Shown: one piece after another, positions 1-6,669 of the stretch
Layout: each line of letters begins with the position of its first letter
Position numbering within the stretch: position 1 is the stretch's first letter
Source of the DNA: Mucilaginibacter sp.
GTDB taxonomy: Bacteria; Bacteroidota; Bacteroidia; Sphingobacteriales; Sphingobacteriaceae
Assembly (NCBI GenBank): GCA_014376655.1
Contig: JACMRC010000250.1
Coordinates: 1-7,353, forward strand
DNA length: 7,353 nt
Direction of reading: 5' to 3'
Translations under genes and position numbers: made by a program
The notes under the pieces: generated by a model
Told to the model about the DNA's origin: nothing
The model's input: the letters and a program-made list of their open reading frames with translations, nothing else
Database searches by the model: none

Positions 1-228
1 AATAACATAGGCCTAAATCACCAAATGGGTGATTCTCGCATATCCGCGGGGAGCGTGTTTCCATAATATTACAATTTGGTAATAATAACAGTCAAACTGA
101 TCTCGCTAATGAACTATACGCTAATCATTAAATCCCCAACATGAAGGGCCTTGTAATCTATTAATGGATACAAAGCAGTATGCCCCAGAGCGGACCAAAT
201 TTATATTTATTTCTTAATTAATATTAAT
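1..228 (+). other. Non-coding leader upstream of the SusC gene
   Basis: No gene could be supported here. The stretch is A/T-rich, especially in the last 30 bases before the SusC ATG (for example TTAATTAATATTAAT), which is typical of Bacteroidota translation starts that lack a Shine-Dalgarno site. It contains a 7-bp inverted repeat at 16-34, a 7-base direct repeat CGCTAAT at 104-110 and 119-125, and a possible imperfect stem at 146-185 (GGGC/GCCC outside, TTGT-ATC/GAT-ACAA inside, with bulges). No full TAnnTTTG promoter element was found. The nearest are TACAATTTG at 70-78, which has one spacer base too many, and TATATTTA at 202-209, which has one mismatch; neither has a convincing -33 TTTG. 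The operon promoter is probably here or just upstream, but I cannot place it. Confidence 0.5.
16..34. repeat. Short perfect inverted repeat (7-bp stem, 5-base loop)
   Basis: AATCACC (16-22) pairs perfectly with GGTGATT (28-34) around the loop AAATG. No T-run follows on the + strand, so it is a poor intrinsic terminator. It could be a protein-binding palindrome, an RNA hairpin or the tail of an upstream feature. A 7-bp stem can also arise by chance. Confidence 0.35.
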
Positions 229-3200
229 ATGAAACAAAGTTTACTCATAATATTCTTGCTGTTTGCATTAGGCACAACCAATGTATCGGCACAAAACAAA
301 ACCGTTAAAGGAACGGTGATAGGTGCCGATGACGGACAATCAATACCCGGCGTTTCTGTAACAATACAAGGTACAGGCGTTGGTACGCAAACAGACGTGC
401 AAGGCGGTTATTCTATTAAGGTACCCGCAGGCGCTCAGTCATTAACATTTAGTTATGTAGGCTACGCCAGCCAAACGGTAGTGGTTGGTTCGCAATCTGT
501 AATTAACATAAAACTTGTACAGGATAGCAAAGCATTAAACGAAGTGGTAGTAACCGCCCTTGGTATTGAAAGGGACAAACGCTCTTTAAACTACTCTGTG
601 CAGGAAATTAAAGGCAGCCAGCTTTCAAACCGTGGCGAGCCTAACCTTTTAAACCTATTGCAGGGTAAGGTTGCCGGTGTACAAATTACCGGTGCCAGCG
701 GTAGCGCGGGTGCATCAACTAATATAAACATACGTGGTATACACTCTTTTACAGGGGGTAACCAACCTTTATTTGTTGTTGATGGTGTACCTATAAGTAA
801 TGATGTCGATCGTACAAACGGGGGCTCGTTAGGTACTAATGGCGATAACCAGCCATCAAACAGGGCATTGGATATTAACCCGGATAACATCGAATCTGTA
901 AACGTACTTAAAGGAGCTGCAGCTGCAGCGCTTTATGGTTCAAGAGCATCAAACGGTGTTATTGTGGTAACCACCAAAAAAGGCGGTAATGCCAACAAAA
1001 AAGCCGAAGTAACTTTTTCATCAACCTACGAAACACAAAAAGTTTACGGGATACCGGAGCTTCAGACAGATTATGGCCAGGGTACTTTAGGTGCTTACGT
1101 ATCAACCTCGGGCAATTCATGGGGGCCTAAATTTGGTTCAACACCGTCTACTTTAAACGGGTTGATTACAGCAGCCGGTGCTACTGTGCCTTATCAGCTA
1201 TATGCCAATAACATTAAGGACTTTTTTAAAACCGGTAGCCTTTTAGCTAATACTGTTAATATCTCAAACGGCGACAAGGATAAAAACTTTTCTGTCTCTA
1301 TAGCAAACACAAGGCAAAGTGGTATTTTACCTAATACTGATTTAAACCGTACAAACGTGCAGTTTAATATGAACACGGTTTTGGCAAATAAGCTAAGAGC
1401 GGGCGCGTCTATTGCTTACAGTAATACCGCTAACAAAGGCGTTTTAGGTGGTAACGGAAGCAGCACCATTGGTTCGTTATTTGTACCGCGAAGCTATGAC
1501 CTGCAAGGCTTGCCTTACAAAGATGCCAATGGTAAAAACGTGTTTTTTGCTCCGGGAGTAGATAACCCATACTTTGATGCTTACGAGAACCCACTAAAAA
1601 GTAATGTAGACCGCTTAATAGGTAATATAAACGTAAACTATGATGTTTTACCATGGCTAAATATTAGCTATCGTATAGGTATGGATACTTACTTTGATCG
1701 AAGGAAACAAATATTTGCTATTTCATCGGCACGTGTACCTGCCGGGCAGGTTTTAGAAGACAACTTTTACAGAAGTGAGGTAAACAGCGATCTGATTGTT
1801 AGAGCAAGCAAGAAAAATTTATTCCTTGATAACCTTAACGCCTCGGTTTTAGTAGGGCAGAACATTAATCAGCGTAAATTCCAGAACACTACTTTACAAG
1901 GCGACAATTTAACTATACCCGGTTTTTATAACGCAAGCAACGCAACTGTTTTCACCAACGGATCTGGAGAGACTAATAACACACGAAGATTATTAGGTGT
2001 TTATGGCCAGCTATCTGTTGACTACAACAGCTATCTGTTTTTAGAGTTAACCGGCCGCCAGGATCAATCATCAACACTACCTGTTGGTAACAACACTTAT
2101 TTTTACCCGGCAGCCAGCTTAGGCTTTGTATTTACCGACGCGTTTAAAATTAACTCCTCTATTTTATCTTACGGAAAGTTAAGGGCAAGTATAGCCAAAG
2201 TAGGTAAAGATGCCGACCCATATTTATTAAATTCGGTATATGTTACTGCCGGTTACGGTAATAACGTTGCGTTAGTCACCTTCCCGCTAAATGGTGTTTC
2301 AGGCTTTACAACCAGCTCTCGTATTGGTAGCAATACCCTTACACCAGAGTTTACTACGTCATACGAGTTTGGCACAAATCTGGGTTTGTTCCACAATGCG
2401 TTAACAATAGATTTCACCTACTTTAACTCAAAAAGTAAAAACCAGATCATTGACGTTGCTATACCAACATCAACAGGGTATAACACTTTTACAACCAACG
2501 TAGGCCAGTTAAACAACAGCGGTTTCGAAGCATTGATCTCGGGTACGCCGGTTCAAAACCGCAACTTTAAATGGGATGTTAGCTTAAATTACACCCGTAC
2601 CCGCAATAAGGTTATTGCAATTGCGCCGGGTATAACCAGCTTCCCGATACCGGGCAGCAAATTTACCGGTACCATACCATCAATTAACCTAAACGAGCCT
2701 TATGGTATAATATTAGGTAATAAAAACCCAACCAGCCCTGATGGCCAGTTTATCATCAACCCTGCAACAGGTACATTTGCACCCGCTTTGGCAGGTCAAA
2801 AAATTGCTAACCCAAACCCCGATTATTTAGCCGGTATTACCAATACATTTAATTATAAGGGGTTGGTTTTATCGTTCTTGTTTGATACACAGCAAGGCGG
2901 CGATATCGTATCATTCTCGGCAGCAACTTATCGTGGCCGTGGTTTATTAAAGATGGAAGCGATTGACCGCGAGCAACCGCGCATTTTACCGGGTGTTATA
3001 CAACAAGCCGACGGAACCTTTAAACCTAACAATATCCAGATAGCAGCGCAAACCTACTGGCAGTCCTTTGGTACCCAAACAGATGTTAGCGTTTTTGATG
3101 CCACAACTTACCGTTTAAGAGAGCTTTCATTAGGCTATACCATACCTAAAAGCATGTTGGGCAGGTTGCCGTTTGGTAATATTACTTTCTCATTAATTGG

Positions 3201-3342
3201 GCGCAACTTGTTTTACAAAGCACCTAACAGCCCTATTGATCCGGAAGTTAATACAGCAGGAGCAAGCAACATTAGGGGATTGGAATTGCAAAGCGCCCCA
3301 AACAGCAGGAGTTATGGATTTAATTTGAGGTTTACGCTTTAA
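229..3342 (+). CDS. SusC/RagA-family TonB-dependent outer-membrane transporter
   Basis: This 1037-residue protein is a TonB-linked outer-membrane beta-barrel that imports large nutrients, usually glycans or peptides, with a SusD partner. The sequence shows a signal peptide with predicted signal peptidase I cleavage after VSA (residue 21). A carboxypeptidase-D-regulatory-like beta-sandwich follows at about 25-98 (VKGTVI, IPGVSVTIQGT, SYVGY). A TonB box-like LNEVVVTALG lies at 103-112, and the plug domain runs to about 252, with NIRG near 167, FVVDGVPI near 183 and LKGAAAAALYGSRASNGV from 227. The rest is barrel, ending in RFTL. The length is typical of the family. There is no STN signalling domain before the regulatory-like domain, so direct FecI/FecR signalling is unlikely. 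It is the first gene of an apparent three-gene operon, 19 bases ahead of its SusD partner. The family call is firm; the substrate is unknown because no enzyme gene lies alongside. Confidence 0.96.
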   Translation: MKQSLLIIFLLFALGTTNVSAQNKTVKGTVIGADDGQSIPGVSVTIQGTGVGTQTDVQGGYSIKVPAGAQSLTFSYVGYASQTVVVGSQSVINIKLVQDSKALNEVVVTALGIERDKRSLNYSVQEIKGSQLSNRGEPNLLNLLQGKVAGVQITGASGSAGASTNINIRGIHSFTGGNQPLFVVDGVPISNDVDRTNGGSLGTNGDNQPSNRALDINPDNIESVNVLKGAAAAALYGSRASNGVIVVTTKKGGNANKKAEVTFSSTYETQKVYGIPELQTDYGQGTLGAYVSTSGNSWGPKFGSTPSTLNGLITAAGATVPYQLYANNIKDFFKTGSLLANTVNISNGDKDKNFSVSIANTRQSGILPNTDLNRTNVQFNMNTVLANKLRAGASIAYSNTANKGVLGGNGSSTIGSLFVPRSYDLQGLPYKDANGKNVFFAPGVDNPYFDAYENPLKSNVDRLIGNINVNYDVLPWLNISYRIGMDTYFDRRKQIFAISSARVPAGQVLEDNFYRSEVNSDLIVRASKKNLFLDNLNASVLVGQNINQRKFQNTTLQGDNLTIPGFYNASNATVFTNGSGETNNTRRLLGVYGQLSVDYNSYLFLELTGRQDQSSTLPVGNNTYFYPAASLGFVFTDAFKINSSILSYGKLRASIAKVGKDADPYLLNSVYVTAGYGNNVALVTFPLNGVSGFTTSSRIGSNTLTPEFTTSYEFGTNLGLFHNALTIDFTYFNSKSKNQIIDVAIPTSTGYNTFTTNVGQLNNSGFEALISGTPVQNRNFKWDVSLNYTRTRNKVIAIAPGITSFPIPGSKFTGTIPSINLNEPYGIILGNKNPTSPDGQFIINPATGTFAPALAGQKIANPNPDYLAGITNTFNYKGLVLSFLFDTQQGGDIVSFSAATYRGRGLLKMEAIDREQPRILPGVIQQADGTFKPNNIQIAAQTYWQSFGTQTDVSVFDATTYRLRELSLGYTIPKSMLGRLPFGNITFSLIGRNLFYKAPNSPIDPEVNTAGASNIRGLELQSAPNSRSYGFNLRFTL

Positions 3343-3361
3343 AAATTAAGGATTTAAGATT

Positions 3362-4813
3362 ATGAAAAATAAAATAATAACAATAAGTATGATGGCCGCA
3401 ATTGTCTTGATAGCTCCTTCATGTAAGAAATATTTAGATGTTAACAGTACGCCTAACAACCCATTAGTGGTACCCCCCGCAACGCAGCTACCTAATACAG
3501 AAGTTGCCTTAGCCTGGACAAACTCTAACGAATTAGACAGGGCAGCAGATGTAATAGTGCAACACAATGCCGGTTTAGCTAATAACCCGGCAGCTTATGA
3601 CATTTATAATGTACGCGGCACAATGGATAATGATTGGGACTTTGAGGTTTACAATGGTGCTGTTAGCGCATGTGTTAACCTGATCAAACAAACCCAGGAA
3701 ACCAGCCCGGCTTATGCAGGAATAGCCAAAATAGAGCTGGCTTACGCCATATCAGTAGCTACTGATCTTTGGGGCGATGTGCCTTACTCGCAAGCTGGCC
3801 AGGGCCTTACCTTCGCTCAGCCAAGGTTTGATAAACAGGAAGACATATACCAGGGAAATGCCACATTAGGTATAACCAGCTTGTTTGACCTCGTAAAAAG
3901 CGGTATAGCTGACCTTGCAAAAACAAGCGCATTGGTACCGGGTACTGATGATTTGGTTTATAAAGGCGACCTGGCTAAATGGGCGCGTGCAGGTAACACT
4001 TTGTTGCTAAAGTTTGCTATGCAAATATCAAACATAAACCCAACACTTAGCAAACAGGTTATAAGTGATGTTATTACAGGTAACAACTACATTAATGCCA
4101 CTACGCAGGATTTTGAAGTTCCGTTTGGTGCAAACGTAGGTAATCAAAATGCTTTGTATGCTTACAATAATATAAACAGACCTAACGATCAGATGTTAAG
4201 CACCCGTTTCTTAACGCTGATGAATAACCTTGCTGATCCGCGTTTAGGTAAATTTTATACCAGCCCAACGGGTGTGTTTACCTCGTACGACAATGGTGCT
4301 ACTATAACCGCACCCGCTGCGGCTTCACGCTCAAAGTATAACACCTACATAACCGGCGCAAGCGGCGAGGCCCCTATACGTTTAGTAACAAACTATCAGC
4401 GTGCGTTTATCCTGGCTGAAGCTGCCTTGGTATTAGGCACAGCGGGTGATGCGCAGGCATTGTACACTGAAGGTATTACACAATCAATGTTAAAAACCGG
4501 CATAACGCAAGCGGCTGTTACAGCTTACTTATTGGCAAACCCAACTGTAGCCATCTTAACAGGATCAACAGAAGCTAAACGTCAGCAAATCATCACCCAA
4601 AAATATATATCATTTGTGGGTAACGGTATTGAGGCTTATAACGATTATAGGAGAACCGGCTACCCGGTCCTGGCCTTAGCGCTAAACGCGCAAGGCGACG
4701 ATCCAAACACCATTCCTAAAAGATTTGCTTATACAAATAATGAAATACAACGGAACCCAAATACACCAACACCACAGCCTTTAACTAACGTTAAAGTTTG
4801 GTGGGGTAAATAA
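3362..4813 (+). CDS. SusD/RagB-family nutrient-binding outer-membrane lipoprotein (SusD-like_2 type)
   Basis: This 483-residue surface lipoprotein should form the lid over the SusC barrel and bind the imported substrate. A lipoprotein signal peptide ends in the lipobox APSC, giving lipid-modified Cys21, followed by KKYLDVN, a start common in SusD homologues. The mature protein is mainly helical. DLWGDVPYS (135-143) and the C-terminal ending VWWGK are hallmarks I associate with the SusD-like_2 branch rather than with classical starch-binding SusD. The length is normal for that branch. It starts 19 bases after the SusC stop and is surely cotranscribed with it. AAGGA at 3348-3352, nine bases before the ATG, resembles a Shine-Dalgarno site, although this phylum rarely depends on one. 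The family call is firm. Substrate-contacting residues cannot be read from sequence alone. Confidence 0.95.
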   Translation: MKNKIITISMMAAIVLIAPSCKKYLDVNSTPNNPLVVPPATQLPNTEVALAWTNSNELDRAADVIVQHNAGLANNPAAYDIYNVRGTMDNDWDFEVYNGAVSACVNLIKQTQETSPAYAGIAKIELAYAISVATDLWGDVPYSQAGQGLTFAQPRFDKQEDIYQGNATLGITSLFDLVKSGIADLAKTSALVPGTDDLVYKGDLAKWARAGNTLLLKFAMQISNINPTLSKQVISDVITGNNYINATTQDFEVPFGANVGNQNALYAYNNINRPNDQMLSTRFLTLMNNLADPRLGKFYTSPTGVFTSYDNGATITAPAAASRSKYNTYITGASGEAPIRLVTNYQRAFILAEAALVLGTAGDAQALYTEGITQSMLKTGITQAAVTAYLLANPTVAILTGSTEAKRQQIITQKYISFVGNGIEAYNDYRRTGYPVLALALNAQGDDPNTIPKRFAYTNNEIQRNPNTPTPQPLTNVKVWWGK

Positions 4814-4841
4814 CCAGGTTAATTTTTAAAAAAGGAAAAAC

Positions 4842-5327
4842 ATGAAGAATAACATAAAATATCTATTGATGAGCATAGTGGCAATAGCGCTAATGCAATC
4901 ATGCAAAAAGTCCGGCTTTAATGGGTTAACCGATAATAGGCCGGCGGTGCCTGTAACGGTAGCCAACGCCCAGGATTATCGTCCTGACCCAACCGTGTTT
5001 GCGTCAAGGGCAACGGGTGCAATTACTATTACGCTGTCTATACCGGCCAGTACAGGGCGTACCATAAAGGAGATAACCCGTGTGTCTGCCAATACAACCC
5101 AAACACAAGTACAAGGCACAACAGGCCTTTATAATACTGCGGTAATAGCGGGCACAGGTACAACGGTTACGTTCAATACTACGTTTACCGAGTACATTGC
5201 AAAAGCCGCTGGTGTTATACCCGCAGCTAATAGTACCGAGTTGGCAAAGCGTTTTTACTTTTTAATTACGTTAGATAATGGCGATACCATTATCCCGGAG
5301 CCGGTAAGAGTTGTGGTAATTCCATAA
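4842..5327 (+). CDS. Small lipoprotein of unknown family, third gene of the SusCD operon
   Basis: I do not recognise the family of this 161-residue protein. A lipoprotein signal peptide (MKNNIKYLL..., hydrophobic to residue 18) ends in LMQSC, with lipidated Cys21 followed by KKSG. The mature part of about 140 residues is rich in Thr, Val, Ile and Ala, has no further Cys and shows alternating beta-strand patterns, such as AITITLSIP, TTVTFNTTF and FYFLITLDNGD. It closes with the strand-like VRVVVIP, which suggests one Ig-like or other beta-sandwich domain. It starts 28 bases after the SusD stop, behind an A-rich AAAAAAGGAAAAAC that contains an AAGGA. A strong terminator follows, so it is the operon's last gene. 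By position it may be a surface substrate-binding or accessory lipoprotein, the role SusE/SusF-type proteins play elsewhere. That is inference; it is far shorter than SusE or SusF. Confidence 0.87.
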   Translation: MKNNIKYLLMSIVAIALMQSCKKSGFNGLTDNRPAVPVTVANAQDYRPDPTVFASRATGAITITLSIPASTGRTIKEITRVSANTTQTQVQGTTGLYNTAVIAGTGTTVTFNTTFTEYIAKAAGVIPAANSTELAKRFYFLITLDNGDTIIPEPVRVVVIP

Positions 5328-5350
5328 TTAATACACGGTAACTTAAAACT

Positions 5351-5392
5351 AAAGCCCGTCCTGACAACTGTCGGGACGGGCTTTGTTATTTT
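5351..5392 (+). terminator. Strong intrinsic terminator of the SusCD operon
   Basis: AAAGCCCGTCCTGAC (5351-5365) pairs with GTCGGGACGGGCTTT (5370-5384) around the 4-base loop AACT. This is a 15-bp stem with a single G-U wobble, followed by the T-rich TGTTATTT. It begins 23 bases after the stop of the small lipoprotein gene, as expected for the end of the operon. The A-rich flank on the left also gives a T-rich tail on the other strand, so it could act in both directions. Confidence 0.93.
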
Positions 5393-5425
5393 ATATCAAA
5401 AGAATGTATGGTGATATCGGCACAT

Positions 5426-5453
5426 TTTGCCGGATGCCTAAGCTTTACTTTTG
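5426..5453 (+). promoter_or_regulatory. Candidate Bacteroidota-type promoter (TTTG / TAnnTTTG)
   Basis: TACTTTTG at 5446-5453 matches all fixed positions of the Bacteroidota -7 element TAnnTTTG. A TTTG at 5426-5429 lies 16 bases upstream, slightly shorter than the usual spacing to the -33 element. Transcription would start near 5459-5461. A small hairpin, CGGCA/TGCCG (5418-5432), overlaps the -33 element. It could drive a short RNA ending at the next terminator, or the dehydrogenase gene at 5653. The short spacing keeps confidence moderate. Confidence 0.45.
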
Positions 5454-5458
5454 TAATA

Positions 5459-5537
5459 CCAATTTTGTTAATAATTGGAAAGTTAAAGTTAATTAAATAA
5501 AAGTCAGTCACGCGAGGTGGTTGACTTTTTCCTTTTT
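5459..5537 (+). ncRNA. Candidate small RNA between promoter and second terminator
   Basis: A transcript from the promoter at 5426-5453 would be about 75-80 bases long. Its 5' end would form a hairpin, CCAATT (5459-5464) with AATTGG (5473-5478) around an 8-base loop. An A/T-rich single-stranded linker containing a doubled AGTTAA follows, and then the terminator hairpin at 5499-5529 with its U-rich tail. This layout of 5' hairpin, linker and terminator is common among bacterial small RNAs. No known RNA family was recognised. The same elements could instead be an attenuator in the dehydrogenase leader. A 30-codon open frame at 5404-5496 also overlaps it. Confidence 0.3.
5499..5537 (+). terminator. 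Second intrinsic terminator in the intergenic region
   Basis: AAAAGTCAGTCAC (5499-5511) pairs with GTGGTTGACTTTT (5517-5529) around the loop GCGAG. The 13-bp stem contains two adjacent G-U wobbles. It runs into the T-rich tail TTTTTCCTTTTT (5526-5537). It lies 115 bases after the first terminator and 115 bases before the dehydrogenase ATG. It therefore either ends a short independent transcript, backs up the first terminator or attenuates transcription into the dehydrogenase gene. Confidence 0.75.
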
Positions 5538-5652
5538 AGGCCCTTTGATAATACTTCATGAATATATCCGTCATTAATTGGGTAAAATTCCAAAAAAACT
5601 CTGCTGTATAAAAAGTAATTTTATCCTCAATAATTACCTTTTACATAACCAA

Positions 5653-6669
5653 ATGAAAGTACTTGTTTGCACCGAGCCGGGTAACCTATCTTATACAACC
5701 AAAGACATACCACAATTGCAGCCGGGCCATACCCTGCTTAAAATTAAACGTATAGGCATTTGCGGTACCGATTTGCATGCATTTGGTGGTTCGCAGCCGT
5801 ACTTTACCTACCCACGGGTGTTAGGGCATGAGTTAGCTGCCGAAGTGGTAAATAGCGAAGGCAAGAGCGATTTTAAAACGGGTGATTTGGTAACGGTAAT
5901 CCCGTATATAAACTGTGGCAAGTGTTTGGCTTGCCGTTCCGGTAAAACAAATTGCTGCAGTAGTATACAGGTATTAGGTGTACATACCGATGGCGGCATG
6001 GCAGAATATATACAAGTACCCACACGCTTGCTGCTGCACTCGCAAGGCTTAAGCTTAGACGAATTAGCGCTTGTTGAGCCGCTGGCTATTGGCGCACATG
6101 GCGTACGCCGTGCGGCTATTAAAAAAGATGAATATGTATTAGTCATTGGCGCCGGCCCAATTGGACTTGGAGCCATGGAGTTTGCACGCATTGCCGGTGG
6201 CAAAGTGATAGCGTTAGATATCAACCCTCAGCGTTTAGCTTTTTGTAAAGATAAATTGAAAGTAGCGCATACAATTAATGCCTTAACCGACGATGTGACT
6301 ACTCAGTTACAGGAAATTACCGGTGGCGACATGCCGGGCGTTGTTATTGACGCTACCGGAAGTCTCAAAGCTATAAACAATGCTTTTCAATATATGGCGC
6401 ATGGTGCGCGCTTCGTTTTAATCGGCTTGCAAAAAGGCGAGATCAGCTTTAGCCACCCCGAGTTTCATAAGCGCGAGGCTACCCTAATGAGCAGCCGTAA
6501 CGCCACGCGCGAAGATTTTGACCTGGTAGTGTCTTCCATGAAAAATAAGCTGGTAGCTCCCGGCAATTACATCACCCACCGTGTAAACTTTGATGATGCT
6601 GCAAGCCAATTTAAAAGCTGGCTTGACCCTGCAAATGGCGTTATTAAATGTATGGTAAGTATTAACTAA
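5653..6669 (+). CDS. Zinc-dependent medium-chain alcohol/sugar-acid dehydrogenase (LgoD/YjjN-like)
   Basis: This 338-residue cytoplasmic enzyme belongs to the medium-chain zinc alcohol dehydrogenase family, which oxidises alcohols or polyols with a nicotinamide cofactor. Catalytic-zinc residues are Cys37 (GICGTD), His59-Glu60 (GHE) and Glu142 (EPLA). Structural-zinc ligands are Cys88, Cys91, Cys94 and Cys102. The Rossmann motif GAGPIG is at 166-171, and Asp189 after strand two favours NAD over NADP. The motifs GGSQPYFTYPRVLGHE, GVHTDGG and PEFHKREATLMSSRNAT resemble, from memory, the E. coli LgoD/YjjN (L-galactonate/L-gulonate 5-dehydrogenase) group, so a sugar-acid substrate is plausible but unproven. 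I chose the ATG at 5653 because the protein then begins MKVLVC, as family members do. A TTG at 5578 would add 25 residues unlike the family. It follows an intergenic region with two terminators, so it is probably transcribed separately from the SusCD operon. Its 3' end overlaps the convergent SRPBCC gene by 8 bases. Confidence 0.93.
   Translation: MKVLVCTEPGNLSYTTKDIPQLQPGHTLLKIKRIGICGTDLHAFGGSQPYFTYPRVLGHELAAEVVNSEGKSDFKTGDLVTVIPYINCGKCLACRSGKTNCCSSIQVLGVHTDGGMAEYIQVPTRLLLHSQGLSLDELALVEPLAIGAHGVRRAAIKKDEYVLVIGAGPIGLGAMEFARIAGGKVIALDINPQRLAFCKDKLKVAHTINALTDDVTTQLQEITGGDMPGVVIDATGSLKAINNAFQYMAHGARFVLIGLQKGEISFSHPEFHKREATLMSSRNATREDFDLVVSSMKNKLVAPGNYITHRVNFDDAASQFKSWLDPANGVIKCMVSIN

Noticed and set aside
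1..66. Open + strand frame from the window edge to a TAA at 64-66, possibly the end of an upstream gene.
   Set aside because: Only 21 codons are visible, with no recognisable motif. A frame this short stays open by chance about a third of the time, and it also contains the inverted repeat at 16-34.
196..203. Minus-strand match TAAATTTG to the -7 promoter element, suggesting an RNA divergent from SusC.
   Set aside because: There is no TTTG at the required distance upstream on that strand, and no structured transcript or terminator was seen leftward to position 1.
591..890. A minus-strand open frame of 99 codons within the SusC gene (with shorter ones at 1194-1376 and 1430-1654, and one at 3346-3567 across the SusD start).
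   Set aside because: All lie opposite strongly conserved SusC/SusD coding sequence and have no motif or start context of their own.
914..931. GCTGCAGC-rich palindromic stretch in the SusC gene.
   Set aside because: It encodes the alanine run of the conserved LKGAAAAALYGSRA plug motif, so protein constraint explains it.
2008..2039. 12-base direct repeat CAGCTATCTGTT, two copies 20 bases apart inside the SusC gene.
   Set aside because: The copies are read in different frames (QLSV and SYLF) within barrel-strand coding, and there are only two. This is best explained by chance in a low-complexity Tyr/Leu/Ser-coding stretch.
5404..5496. A 30-codon ATG-to-TAA open frame ending three bases before the second terminator.
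   Set aside because: It has no recognisable motif or signal peptide and no distinct start context, and it overlaps the candidate promoter. Its proximity to the terminator is intriguing, but chance is the simpler explanation.
5578..5652. A 25-codon N-terminal extension of the dehydrogenase from a TTG start.
   Set aside because: The extra residues do not resemble the family N-terminus, the codon is a rare start, and the ATG at 5653 gives the normal family length and MKVLVC beginning.
5808..6224. A 138-codon minus-strand open frame inside the dehydrogenase gene.
   Set aside because: It lies wholly antisense to a gene with clear catalytic motifs, and its translation shows no domain. It is a shadow of the coding strand.
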